Numbered from the stretch's first letter, positions 53,810 to 62,542 are shown. The stretch: 64,000 nt of DNA from JBBECE01 sp040881985 (GCA_040881985.1 JBBECE010000010.1:1-64000), one strand, 5' to 3'. Translations and numbers: made by a program. Notes: generated by a model not told the origin, from the sequence alone.

Positions 53810-54604
53810 ATGCACTTTCCGGCTTTGGTGGTTTCCGCCCTTCTGTTCGCGCTGGCGCCCGCGGCAGCTATTGCGCAGGAAGACGCGGCGTTGGCGCCCT
53901 TCATTGGCGAAGCCGCAATTGTCGACTTCTGTGAAGTCCCACCGGATTATTTCACCGGCAATTGCCCCCCCACCGTCAGCGAACAGTTCGCCGCACTTCT
54001 GGCGCTGGGCACCGGGCCGTTCGACATTGATATCCAGGTCGCCAATGTCGCTGTGGCGCTGGCCGAGCGCGGTCAGCTGGCCGCAGCCGAGCTCGACATT
54101 CCGCTGTGCATTGACCTGGCTCAGGGCATCATTCAGGTCGCGCAGTACTCTTCGGACGCCGAACAACGCGCATCGATCATCGAACTGGCGCGGTTTATGT
54201 GCTGCGTCGTCATTGAGGGGGCAAGCTACGGACTGGGCTACGGCGCCACGCTTGAGCTGCCATTGACCGGCCCGGCCAATGACGGCGGTGTGCTCAACGG
54301 CGCAACGATTTTCGAGTCGGCAGGCGCCTCATTCATCTCGGATGACATTCGGCCGGGCGACCTGCTGGTCATCACGTCCGGCGAGCAACAGGGGTTCTAT
54401 CTGATCGCAGAGGTTGTCAGCCAGACCACGCTGGTCCTGCGGCAGGACGAAACGGTGGCCTTCCCGGGCTGGCAGAGCACCGAGATTGCGCTCACCTTTG
54501 AAATCCGGCGTCCTGAACCCGGATATGAGGACGCGGTCTGCGATCCCGGTTTCGAGACCGCGGCGATTATTCCCGAGGATCCCCCGCAGGCGAGCGCCAA
54601 CTAG
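53810..54604 (+). CDS. Secreted hypothetical protein
   Basis: I do not recognise this protein of about 264 residues. A signal peptide (LVVSALLFALAPAAAIA, cut before QEDA) is followed by an acidic, cysteine-containing domain with FCEVPPDYFTGNCPPTVSEQ, DIPLCIDLAQGIIQ and LARFMCCVVIEG, and a beta-rich second half (DDIRPGDLLVITSGEQQGFY). Five or more cysteines after the signal peptide suggest disulfides in the periplasm or outside the cell. ATG 53810 is preferred over an upstream in-frame ATG because it begins the signal peptide. Confidence 0.65.
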   Translation: MHFPALVVSALLFALAPAAAIAQEDAALAPFIGEAAIVDFCEVPPDYFTGNCPPTVSEQFAALLALGTGPFDIDIQVANVAVALAERGQLAAAELDIPLCIDLAQGIIQVAQYSSDAEQRASIIELARFMCCVVIEGASYGLGYGATLELPLTGPANDGGVLNGATIFESAGASFISDDIRPGDLLVITSGEQQGFYLIAEVVSQTTLVLRQDETVAFPGWQSTEIALTFEIRRPEPGYEDAVCDPGFETAAIIPEDPPQASAN

Positions 54605-54774
54605 CTTCCAGCGGATTGAGCCGCCTGCCACCGCGCCGGCCAAATTTCGGTGCCTGTGGCGGCTTGAGCGAATTTCCACACAATTAGCCTCGAATCCCAG
54701 ACTTCTAGTTATCTCCGTGTTGAGGCCGGCGCGCGATGCTGGTCCGGCAATATGCTGAAAGGCAGGAGATGACG

Positions 54775-55653
54775 ATGACGAAGATGATGGGGCGCCTGGC
54801 GCTGCTCGGCCTTGCCGCGTTTGCGTTCACGCTGGCGCCGCTTGTGATGAATCTGCCGGTTCCCGGCGAGGCGGTCGCCATGGCGAAGAATACCAAGCAG
54901 CCGGCCGCCGGAAATAACGGCAATGGCGGCAATTCCGCCGCGGCCCATGCCCGCCACTCCCAGACCGCTTCCGCCGAAGGCGTCTTCGTGCCGCCCGGGC
55001 AAGAAGGGGAAAAGAACATCCACGCCCTGCTCGGCGGCCTCAACTCGCTCGGCCGCAACATCAACGGCCTGATGAACAGCGCCGATTCGCGCATGGAGAC
55101 CTTCCGGGCGTTCGTGGAAGCCAACGCCAATTACGATCTGGCGCTCGAGGCGCTCGAGGAGGCGACCGCCCTGCTCGGAACGGCCGACACCGCCTATCGG
55201 GCGCTGGTTGCGGGATTGCTCACGGCCATCGCTCTCGATCCGGCCGTGTATCCCGACCTCTATGTCCCCACTCTGCAGGCCCGGTACGACGAGCTCGCCG
55301 CCCTCGGCTTGATTCTCGGCGATCCTGGCTATGAGGAAATGATCGGTCTCGCCGCCGTGCTGGGGCAGGTGCAGACGAGCCAGGAATTGCTCGACCTCCA
55401 AGACGCCCAAACCGCCTTCGGCACTGCGGAAGCCGATGCTCTGGCCGCTTCCGTGGGCACCGGCGAAGACGCGCTCGTCGCTGCCCTGCTGGAGGGCGCC
55501 AATCCCAATCGCTCTTACACCGATGAAGAAATGGCGCGCATGGTCGCCTGGGCGAATGAAGTTCTCGGTGTCGGCGACTTCGACGGTACGATCGACGAGT
55601 TATTGGCCTTGTGGGCGAGCGAAGCTGCGGCTGACGTGGCAGCGCCCATCTAA
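54775..55653 (+). CDS. Secreted hypothetical protein
   Basis: The protein of about 292 residues has a signal-type hydrophobic start (LALLGLAAFAFTLAPLVM) then AVAMAKNTKQ and a low-complexity asparagine/glycine stretch (NNGNGGNSAAAHARHSQ). The body is acidic and helical, with no cysteine. AGGAG (54764-54768) fits ATG 54775 best; ATG 54769 is equally in frame. It may be cotranscribed with the preceding gene (164-bp gap) and is closed by a strong terminator. I do not recognise a family. Confidence 0.65.
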   Translation: MTKMMGRLALLGLAAFAFTLAPLVMNLPVPGEAVAMAKNTKQPAAGNNGNGGNSAAAHARHSQTASAEGVFVPPGQEGEKNIHALLGGLNSLGRNINGLMNSADSRMETFRAFVEANANYDLALEALEEATALLGTADTAYRALVAGLLTAIALDPAVYPDLYVPTLQARYDELAALGLILGDPGYEEMIGLAAVLGQVQTSQELLDLQDAQTAFGTAEADALAASVGTGEDALVAALLEGANPNRSYTDEEMARMVAWANEVLGVGDFDGTIDELLALWASEAAADVAAPI

Positions 55654-55683
55654 GCGCGTCTCACCGAGCCGAACCCCAATTCC

Positions 55684-55712
55684 AATCCCGGCGCCTCGCG
55701 CCGGGATTTTTT
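55684..55712 (+). terminator. Intrinsic terminator after the 54775 gene
   Basis: A perfect 11-bp stem (AATCCCGGCGC with GCGCCGGGATT) around a CTC loop is followed by TTTT. It lies 31 bp after the stop codon and would end transcription of the secreted-protein genes before the convergent cyclase. Confidence 0.88.
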
Positions 55713-55790
55713 CATGGATCTACCTTGCCTGTCGAACGCGACGCGGGTCCCTGTCCGGGCGCCGACATCGGCTATTCGAAATCCCCGGCC

Positions 55791-55845
55791 GGCGGCGGTA
55801 GGTTTCCGTTCTTGTATAGGCCGTAGTGATTGCCCGGATTGCCGG
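55791..55845 (-). repeat. 55-bp direct repeat, copy 1 (downstream of CHASE2 cyclase)
   Basis: The segment matches 58178-58232 in 52 of 55 positions. On the minus strand it can encode NPGNHYGLYKNGNLPPPAG, which is nearly the same as the C-terminal tail of the FecR protein, and a stop follows nearby. No start codon in the same frame gives a credible protein, so it may be the end of a decayed paralogue. Between it and the cyclase stop (55846-55980) I see no sure gene. Confidence 0.8.
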
Positions 55846-55980
55846 CGGTCTCGGACCCGATCGGCCGGCGACGCTGATCGCCGGCAGCCGGGGCATTCTT
55901 GGCACCAATCTCGAATATCTCGACGAGCTGGCCCAGCGCCTCGACGAGCTTGACGTGCCCGATCCCGGCTTCTTCGAACT

Positions 55981-58161
55981 TTATGCGCGGGCCCGCGCCA
56001 TCGCCTCGGCGTCCGAAACGGCAAAATCGCCGGCCCGTCCCGGGATCAGCGGGTAGAAGTCGGCAAGCCGGGGCTCGACCGGACCGGCAAGCGCCCGGCA
56101 ATCCTCGAGCCCCGCTGCGTCCATCTCGCCCTTCGCGAGCGAGGCGACGAGCAGCGCATGCGCCTCCGCCAGCGCCTTAAATCCGGTCGAGCGCGCCATC
56201 GCCGCGTCGCCGACGAGGATATGCACCGGTTCGCGCTCGCTTTTGCCCTTGAGCCCGAGCGAGCCCGCCCCGAGGAAAGCGAGTTCGCTCGCCGCCTTAC
56301 GCGTCTCGTCGGTTACCGCGATGTCGAAGCCAAGTGCCTTGCAGGTGCTTTCGACACGCGAGGCGACGTTGACCACGTCCCCGACGCACGAATAGTCGAA
56401 GCGTGTCTCGAGCCCCATATTGCCGACAAGCGCCCGGCCGGTCGCAATCCCGATGCCGATCCGGAGCTCGCCGACCTTGTTCCCCGAGGCCTTGAGCCCG
56501 AACCCGTCCACCGCATTGATCCGCGCCAACGCGACCCGCGCCTTGAGTGCGGCCTCGCAGGCCTTCAACGGATGGCGTTCGACATCGAGGGGGGCGTTCC
56601 AGAAGGCCATGATCGCATCGCCGATGAACTTGTCGATGGTCCCGCGGCTTGTGGTGATTTCGGCGCCAAGCGCCTCGAACATCCTGTTGAGCATCCCGAC
56701 CAGCGCCTGCGGCGTCATCGCTTCGGAAATCGTCGTGTAGTTCCTTACATCGATGAACATGATGGTAAGGTCCTTTTCTTCTCCACCAAGCTCGAGCTTT
56801 TCGGTCCGCTCGATCTCGCTCAAGACAGCGGGGGCGACGTAGTGTCCGAAGGCGCGGCGGATCTGCCGCTTGTCGGCGTCGGCGATGGTGAACTGGAAAA
56901 AGATCATCGCCGCATAGACGACGAACCCGCCCCCCAGCGGGAAGGTCGAATCGATCAAGAGCCCGTAATTGCGGAACGCCATCCAGCTGAAGGAGAGCCA
57001 GGCGATGACGAACCCCGCCCCGATCGCCAGCGACAGGCGCGGCCCGGACCTGAGGATCGCCCCGATGATGGCGAGACCGATCAGCACGAAGCCGAGGATT
57101 TCGAGACCGACCACCCAGTCGCTGCGCTCGAGGTACTGTCCCGACAGCATCTGCTCGATGATCTGGGCATGGATCGCGACCCCCGGCACGTCCTCGCCGA
57201 GCGGGGTCGCCTTGATATCGAGCAGCCCCTCTGCCGAGGTGCCGACGAGGACGATGTGGCCCGCGATCAGCGGCGCCACATCCGCGTCATCCTCGCCGAG
57301 AAGCCGGCGCGCCGAAACATAGAGCTCCGGATTTGCCGCGCTGTAGTAGACTTGGAAGAGTCCTTCCCCGGTTGTCGGGGCCTCGAAATCCCCGACCCGG
57401 ACGCTCGACATCCGCCCCTGATCGTCGCCGAACACCACCAGCGTCCCCGCCCCCTGCGCGACCCGCAGCGCCTCCAGCGCCAGCGCCGGAAAAAGCGTCG
57501 TCCCGTCCGTCCAGACCAGCGGTACCCGCCTGATCACATCGACGGCATCGACAGGATTGAGATTGATCGCGCCGAGCCCGCGCGCGCTCTCGAACAACCG
57601 GGGCAGAGGGAGCACCGCCCCGCGCATCCGGTATGCCTTCCGGCTCGGATCCGGCCCGACGATCGCGACGCCGGATTTCAGGGCTTGCGGAAGCGACCCT
57701 GTGCCCGATGAGACCAGGAACGCCAGTACGCTCGGCGCGGCCGCCAGCGCCTCCGCGAAACCTTCGTCGAAATCGGGCAGGCCGGCGATCTGGTCTGCGG
57801 TCAGCGCCGCGCCGGGCCCGAGGCTTTCGGCCAGGCGGAGCGGGGAGGCCCGGTCGGCCTCGCTGAAGACGATATCGAAGGCGATCGCCGCCGCCCCCAG
57901 CTCCGTCAGCCGGTCGGTCAGCCTGGCGAGCACGTCGCGCGGCCACGGCCATTGTCCGATCTCGGCAAGCGAGGGCTCGTCGATATCGACGACCCTCACC
58001 GGAAACGTGCCCGCCGGGCGCGGCGCGAGCCGCTGGTAGAAGTCGAAACCGATGTCGCGCGCCGCTTGCAGCGGATAGGGGTTCCACAGCCTTGCCCCCG
58101 CCAGCGCCGCGAGGATGAGGAGCCCGAGCAGGGCCGCGATCAGCTGCCGCCGGCCCCTCAT
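55981..58161 (-). CDS. CHASE2-domain adenylate/guanylate cyclase
   Basis: The 726-residue membrane protein has an N-terminal helix (about 8-23), a periplasmic CHASE2 domain (about 35-300, with FPVRVVDIDEPSLAEIGQWP), three membrane helices (about 345-425) and a class III cyclase domain. Cyclase motifs include TIMFIDVRNYTTISEAM and IDKFIGDAIMAFWNAPL, whose aspartates bind metal, and FDYSCVGDVVNVASR. It should make a cyclic nucleotide, probably cAMP, in response to an outside signal. It is 9 bp downstream of the FecR gene; this pairing is known from other proteobacteria. A 55-bp repeat flanks it. Confidence 0.88.
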   Translation of the reverse strand: MRGRRQLIAALLGLLILAALAGARLWNPYPLQAARDIGFDFYQRLAPRPAGTFPVRVVDIDEPSLAEIGQWPWPRDVLARLTDRLTELGAAAIAFDIVFSEADRASPLRLAESLGPGAALTADQIAGLPDFDEGFAEALAAAPSVLAFLVSSGTGSLPQALKSGVAIVGPDPSRKAYRMRGAVLPLPRLFESARGLGAINLNPVDAVDVIRRVPLVWTDGTTLFPALALEALRVAQGAGTLVVFGDDQGRMSSVRVGDFEAPTTGEGLFQVYYSAANPELYVSARRLLGEDDADVAPLIAGHIVLVGTSAEGLLDIKATPLGEDVPGVAIHAQIIEQMLSGQYLERSDWVVGLEILGFVLIGLAIIGAILRSGPRLSLAIGAGFVIAWLSFSWMAFRNYGLLIDSTFPLGGGFVVYAAMIFFQFTIADADKRQIRRAFGHYVAPAVLSEIERTEKLELGGEEKDLTIMFIDVRNYTTISEAMTPQALVGMLNRMFEALGAEITTSRGTIDKFIGDAIMAFWNAPLDVERHPLKACEAALKARVALARINAVDGFGLKASGNKVGELRIGIGIATGRALVGNMGLETRFDYSCVGDVVNVASRVESTCKALGFDIAVTDETRKAASELAFLGAGSLGLKGKSEREPVHILVGDAAMARSTGFKALAEAHALLVASLAKGEMDAAGLEDCRALAGPVEPRLADFYPLIPGRAGDFAVSDAEAMARARA

Positions 58162-58170
58162 CGGCTCACG

Positions 58171-59076
58171 TCAGCCCGGCGGCAGTAGGTTACCGTTCTT
58201 GTATAGGCCGTAATGATTGCCCGGATTGCCGGTCTCCTCGTCGCCCTCCGCACATTCTCCGCCATTGCCGTATCCATTGTTGCACCCGCCGTCGTCAATT
58301 GGAGACGGTGGCGGCGGTGGAGGCGGCGGCGGCGGCGGCGGGGGCGGCGGCGGGGGCGGGGGGGGCGGGGGCGGCGGGGGCGGCGAAGCTTCGCTGGTCG
58401 CGACGCGCGACGGCGGCTCGCAGTCCCGCGCATTCTCGATCCGGAATTCGCGTCGCAGACCCCCTTGGTTGAAGGGGAAGGCCTCGAGGAAGGCGCGCAG
58501 ACGCAGCTCGGCAAGGTTCTGGATGCCGGGTTGGAGGCTCGATCCCATCACCCCGAGTGAACAGGCCGCGACCATTTCGATGCAACTTGCCCCGCACATC
58601 CCGACCCCGCCCCAATAGAGCAGCAGGTGTACTTCGAAGGTCACCGGATCAACGTCGAAATCGAACGCCGTACCGCGCACGCCGATCGTGCCCGTCGGCG
58701 TCTTGATCTCATAGACGTTGTGATCGCTGTCCCCGGTGATGAAACGATAGGTGCCGCCGAGCGCGTTGATGGTGAAGCGGCTCAGCGTCTGATCGTTGCG
58801 CAAGAGATATTCCTCGATCAGCAGCGAGGAATTTGGCCCGACGACCATCTTCGTATTGTCATTGAAGATGATCTGGACCTGTCCGGAGGCGGTGGTGACG
58901 ACCTGTTCTCCCATGAACAGGTCGGATCCGTCCTCGAGCCCGCGGGGCACATTGTCGAGCGCTGCAACGGCATTGGGATCGACCTCGACGGCAATCCCGG
59001 CCAGTTGCGCCGCTTCTGCCGGCAGCGGTGAACCGGCCACCGCCAGAGCGCAGACAACGAAGAACCACAGACGCAT
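58171..59076 (-). CDS. FecR-domain protein with polyproline tract
   Basis: The protein of about 301 residues has a signal peptide (LWFFVVCALAVAGSPLPAEA), a FecR domain (GEQVVTTASGQVQIIFNDN, later GTIGVRGTAFDFDV), a cysteine-containing middle part, a run of 26 prolines and the tail GNPGNHYGLYKNGNLLPPG. FecR domains of this kind are periplasmic or surface modules, often linked to CHASE2 cyclases. ATG 59076 is preferred because GGAG lies 8 nt upstream; GTG 59085 is possible. The gene precedes the cyclase by 9 bp. Confidence 0.85.
   Translation of the reverse strand: MRLWFFVVCALAVAGSPLPAEAAQLAGIAVEVDPNAVAALDNVPRGLEDGSDLFMGEQVVTTASGQVQIIFNDNTKMVVGPNSSLLIEEYLLRNDQTLSRFTINALGGTYRFITGDSDHNVYEIKTPTGTIGVRGTAFDFDVDPVTFEVHLLLYWGGVGMCGASCIEMVAACSLGVMGSSLQPGIQNLAELRLRAFLEAFPFNQGGLRREFRIENARDCEPPSRVATSEASPPPPPPPPPPPPPPPPPPPPPPPPPPSPIDDGGCNNGYGNGGECAEGDEETGNPGNHYGLYKNGNLLPPG
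58178..58232 (-). repeat. 55-bp direct repeat, copy 2 (3' end of FecR gene)
   Basis: This copy encodes the C-terminal tail of the FecR protein (GNPGNHYGLYKNGNLLPP) and matches 55791-55845 with three mismatches. The two copies are 2387 bp apart and lie in the same orientation on either side of the cyclase gene. Confidence 0.8.
58306..58383 (-). repeat. Proline-codon microsatellite (26 prolines)
   Basis: Twenty-six CCN triplets in a row, mostly CCG and CCC, encode prolines inside the FecR gene. The complementary plus strand has many GGGG runs and could form G-quadruplexes. Such tracts are prone to slippage in units of three, which would vary the linker length without a frameshift. Confidence 0.9.
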
Positions 59077-59316
59077 TTCACTCACTCCATTCCTTGCCGA
59101 TTGGATATCATATCACCAGATTTCCAACCGCAAAGACCTTGACGAGAATTCGGTCCTTGTAGGCGCTGGAGACACACTGGTGCTGAGATCGCCACTTTCG
59201 CCTCGAGGCGCCCAATAACGCCATTCCGCGCGTGCCCGGTGGCGACCCAAGCTTAGTCTTGGTGTCGATGCGCTTTGAGCGTCCGTCTTAAGAATTTGAT
59301 TTTGTTCTGAAAGAAA

Positions 59317-59393
59317 TGGCGCGCCCGAGAGGATTCGAACCCCTGACCCCCAGATTCGTAGTCTGGTGCTCTATCCAGCTGAGCTACGGGCGC
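59317..59393 (-). tRNA. tRNA-Arg(ACG)
   Basis: The 77-nt minus-strand gene has a 7-bp acceptor stem (GCGCCCG with CGGGCGC), D arm TAGCTCAGCTGGATAGAGC, an anticodon arm whose loop holds ACG, T arm with GGTTCGAATCC, and an encoded CCA. The ACG anticodon is read as ICG and decodes CGN codons. It lies between the FecR and histidine-kinase genes, both on the same strand. Confidence 0.93.
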
Positions 59394-59470
59394 CCTAAAA
59401 CCGCGGGCGAGGATTATACCGGGCCCCGGGCCATTGCAAGCCAACGGGCCCGCGGCGCCCGGCGGACCCT

Positions 59471-60901
59471 TCAGACGACGCTCGAAGCCGGCAGATCGAC
59501 GGCAAAGACGGTGCCGCGGCCGTTGTCCACGTAGCGCAGCCGGCCCCCGTTGGCCTCGACCAGTTCGCGGGCGATGACCAGGCCCAGCCCCGTTCCCCCT
59601 GCCCTGCCCGAGCCTTCGAAGGCGCGAAACAGATTCTCCCTGGCGCGCGGGGGAAGGCCCGGCCCGTTGTCGATGACCTCGATCGTCACCCAGCTCTCGT
59701 CTTCCATCGTGCGGACCGAAATCTTCGGCTCGACGATCTTGTCGGCCACCCCTTCGATCGCCTCGCGGGCGTTCTTCAACAGATTCACCGCGACGCGGCC
59801 AATCTGCTCGGGGTCGACCCTCAAGATCAGGTCGTCCGGAATCTCGTTCTCGAAGGCGATGAGGGGATGGCCGAACAGCGCCGCTTCGGCAGTGGATTCG
59901 GTAACGAGCGCGCGCATGTCGACGGGCTGCGGCTTGGGGACGGTCGTCGACTGGCGCCCGTAATCGAGCACCGACTGGGCAAAGCCGATGGCGCGGTCGA
60001 GGGTTTGCAGGAGGCGCGGAGCCAACCGCTGCACTTTCGGGTCGTCGAGGGTCGCGACCTGATCGGAGAGAAGCTGGGCCGCCCCGAGCGTGTTGCGCAG
60101 GTCGTGATTGATCTTGGCGACGGCGAGTCCGAGATCGGCGAGATGCTTGCGCTGGTGCAACATTTCGAAGAGGTCGGTCTCGAGTGCCGCGAGTTCGCGC
60201 TCGGCGATCCCGATCTCGTCGCGGCGCCTCGAGGGGTCGATGATACGGCTGGCGTTCTCCGGGGTCTCGCGAAAGGCGATCATGTTGGCGGTGATCCGCC
60301 CGAAGGGCCTGACCAGGAGCCGGTCAAGAAAGATGTAGATGGCGAGCGACGTGAATGCGGCAACGAGCAATGAGAGGATGAAAATGTTGCGAGAATTGAC
60401 CAGCATGTCGTCGCGCAGCGCAGCATCGCTCATCAGGAGTTCAATGACGGTGTCGGTCGACCCAGGCGGATTGCCGATGATGCGAACGATGCGATCGCCG
60501 CCGAAGGCCAGCGTGTCGATCGCGGCGCCGACAAGCATCAGCGGATTTCTCTCGCGCATGTCGGCGGTGACGTCCGCCTTCGGCATCAGAACGTCCGGCC
60601 GTTCGATGAGCTCGCTGCGCCCTTCCCGCCTGATGACCAACGCCACGGCGTCGGCTGAGCGCAACAGCGCTTCGGCGAGTTCGGCCGGCACGTTCATGTC
60701 TTCGGGGACGACGTCGATGACGCGCGCCGCGACCCCGCCGACCCGGACCCGGTCGTCGAGCCAGGAGGCGCGGAAATTGGCGACCGACGGCAGATAGATC
60801 AGAACCTCGACCCCCAGGATCGTCACGACGATCATGGTGATCAGCTTCAGGGAAAGGCCGAATTTCGGCCGCTCGCCGGGTGGTGGGGAGATGTCCGACA
60901 T
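59471..60901 (-). CDS. Membrane sensor histidine kinase
   Basis: The 476-residue kinase has membrane helices at about 16-38 and 165-187, with an extracytoplasmic sensor between them, a HAMP-like stretch, and an H-box reading AKINHDLRNTLGAAQ, an alphaproteobacterial variant in place of the usual SHELR. The ATPase domain has NLLKNAREAIEG, DNGPGLPP and GTGLGLVIAREL. No response regulator is adjacent, so it is an orphan here. The stimulus is unknown. It follows the flavoprotein gene by 24 bp and may be cotranscribed with it. Confidence 0.88.
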   Translation of the reverse strand: MSDISPPPGERPKFGLSLKLITMIVVTILGVEVLIYLPSVANFRASWLDDRVRVGGVAARVIDVVPEDMNVPAELAEALLRSADAVALVIRREGRSELIERPDVLMPKADVTADMRERNPLMLVGAAIDTLAFGGDRIVRIIGNPPGSTDTVIELLMSDAALRDDMLVNSRNIFILSLLVAAFTSLAIYIFLDRLLVRPFGRITANMIAFRETPENASRIIDPSRRRDEIGIAERELAALETDLFEMLHQRKHLADLGLAVAKINHDLRNTLGAAQLLSDQVATLDDPKVQRLAPRLLQTLDRAIGFAQSVLDYGRQSTTVPKPQPVDMRALVTESTAEAALFGHPLIAFENEIPDDLILRVDPEQIGRVAVNLLKNAREAIEGVADKIVEPKISVRTMEDESWVTIEVIDNGPGLPPRARENLFRAFEGSGRAGGTGLGLVIARELVEANGGRLRYVDNGRGTVFAVDLPASSVV

Positions 60902-60925
60902 GGTTTGACTATATGCCGGATAGTT

Positions 60926-62353
60926 TCAGCCCAACAAACGGTTAAGCGCCATGAGCCGCTTCAGCCAGGGACTCGGGGCCCGGTCGCGGTAGAATTCGTA
61001 GGCAATGCGGGTGGCGACCTCGTTAAGGGTCGGATAGGGCATGACGGCCCTGGTGAAGGCTCCGACATTGAGCCGGTTGGCGATGGCCAAGGAGTAGAAG
61101 GAAATCAGCTCGCCGGCGTTCGAGGCGACGGCGCCAGCGCCGAGGATGCGGCCTTTTCCGTCGGTCAGGACCTTCAGTATCCCGTCGGTCCGGCGTTCGG
61201 TGCGGGCCCGGTCGATGCTGCCATAGTCCCAGCGCAGCACCTTGAAATTGTCGCCATAATGGGCCCGGACTTCGGCTTCGGTCGGGCCGACATGGGCGAT
61301 TTCAGGGTCGGTAAAGGTGGCGTGCGGAATGATGGCAGGGTCGACCCGGACCGGCAGGCGAAAGAGCGCGTTCCGGACGACGAGGCCGGCATGATAGCCG
61401 GCGGTGTGGGTGAAATGCATGTCGCCGACGACGTCGCCGATCGCATAGACGCGGCGATTGGTGGTCTTGAGACCCCTGCCGACCCGGATGCGGCCGCCCG
61501 AGAGCCTAACCCCGGCGACCTCGAGGCCGAGGTCTTCGACATTCGGCGCCCGGCCGGTGGCGATCAGCAGGTGACTGCCGGCAAACTCCTGCTCGCCCTT
61601 GCCGGTGTCGGCGATCACCGCGATGCCATTGGCCTTTTTGTGGACCCGAACGACGGTCGCCCCGCCGTGGATCGAGACGCGTTCCTCGCGCAAGTGGCGG
61701 AGCACAATTTCAGCCAGCTCGGGATCCTCGCGATGCAGCGGCTGCGCCATTTCGAAGACGGTGACCTCGCTGCCGAGGCGCCGATAAGCTTGGGCGAATT
61801 CAAGCCCGATCGGGCCGGCGCCGATAATTAGCAGGTGCGAAGGACGGGTGGTCAGATCGAAGACCGTCTCGTTGGTCAGAAAATCGACCTCGTTGAGCCC
61901 CTCGATTGCCGGGGTGGCCGGGCGCGAGCCGGTAGCGATGACGAACCGGCGGGCCCGGATCAGCTGACCGTCGGCCTCGACGGTACGCCGGTCGATGAAG
62001 CGCGCCGTCCCCTTGATGACGGTCGCCCCGAGGCCTTCGAAGCGCTCGGCGGAATCGTCCGGGGCGATGGCGGCGATGACCGACTGGATATGTTCGCGGA
62101 CGCGACCGAAATTGACCCTTGGCTCCTCGGCGGCGATGCCGAAGGGCGCTGCCGAGCGGAAGGCATGGGCGATCTTGCCGGCGGCGATCAGGGATTTCGA
62201 CGGCACGCCTCCGGCGATGAGATCTTTTCCGCCCATCCGGGCCTTCTCTATGACGACCACCGAAGCATCGACAGCCCGCGCCGCGGCGGCGACGGCGAGG
62301 CCCGCCGGCCCGCCGCCGATCACGCAGAGATCGGGGTGGAGATAGTCAGCCAT
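60926..62353 (-). CDS. Dihydrolipoamide dehydrogenase/mercuric reductase-family flavoprotein lacking redox cysteines
   Basis: The 475-residue protein has the full FAD/NAD(P) disulfide-oxidoreductase layout: FAD motif VIGGGPAGLAVA (11-22), NAD(P) motif IIGAGPIGLEFAQAY, YAIGDVVGDMHFTH for FAD, and a C-terminal dimerisation domain. Where the family has GGxCLNxGCxPSK, it reads GGKDLIAGGVPSK (41-53), so the two active-site cysteines are D44 and G49. The C-terminal catalytic HPT is YPT (MPYPTLNE). The DNA reads clearly at 62190-62250. It cannot use a dithiol mechanism; flavin chemistry without disulfide is likely. ATG 62353 is the start. Confidence 0.85.
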   Translation of the reverse strand: MADYLHPDLCVIGGGPAGLAVAAAARAVDASVVVIEKARMGGKDLIAGGVPSKSLIAAGKIAHAFRSAAPFGIAAEEPRVNFGRVREHIQSVIAAIAPDDSAERFEGLGATVIKGTARFIDRRTVEADGQLIRARRFVIATGSRPATPAIEGLNEVDFLTNETVFDLTTRPSHLLIIGAGPIGLEFAQAYRRLGSEVTVFEMAQPLHREDPELAEIVLRHLREERVSIHGGATVVRVHKKANGIAVIADTGKGEQEFAGSHLLIATGRAPNVEDLGLEVAGVRLSGGRIRVGRGLKTTNRRVYAIGDVVGDMHFTHTAGYHAGLVVRNALFRLPVRVDPAIIPHATFTDPEIAHVGPTEAEVRAHYGDNFKVLRWDYGSIDRARTERRTDGILKVLTDGKGRILGAGAVASNAGELISFYSLAIANRLNVGAFTRAVMPYPTLNEVATRIAYEFYRDRAPSPWLKRLMALNRLLG

Positions 62354-62513
62354 GAGTGCATTTTCCCAATTCTCAGCCGACGAGCCGCCTGCGAAGCCGC
62401 GTATAGACGGTGGCCGCGGACAAGGTATGCCGGTCGGCGGCCGATAATGCCCCACTCGCCGAGCTTTGACGACCCATGAGAAGAAAGCGGAAAGGCTGCC
62501 AAAAGCGGCTGCG

Positions 62514-62542
62514 TTGACTTCAAAACCGGGTTTGCCTAAAAG
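62514..62542 (+). promoter_or_regulatory. Probable sigma-70 promoter of rpmH
   Basis: TTGACT (62514-62519) and TAAAAG (62537-62542) are separated by 17 nt. The rpmH start is about 120 nt downstream. The remainder of 62354-62664, between the flavoprotein and rpmH, has no gene. Confidence 0.5.

Noticed and set aside
55826..56056. Small plus-strand frame with a helix-like sequence
   Set aside because: It overlaps the cyclase 3' end in antisense, lacks a ribosome site, and starts within the 55-bp repeat.
55772..56101. Small minus-strand gene ending in NPGNHYGLYKNGNL
   Set aside because: Its start lies inside the cyclase coding region in another frame, and no ribosome site exists. Reported as a repeat only.
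56158..57711. Plus-strand open frame of 517 residues
   Set aside because: It is the shadow of the CHASE2 cyclase; composition is dominated by R, D, E and P with no domain.
58217..58618. Polyglycine protein on the plus strand
   Set aside because: It arises from the complement of the polyproline codons and has no start signal or conserved part.
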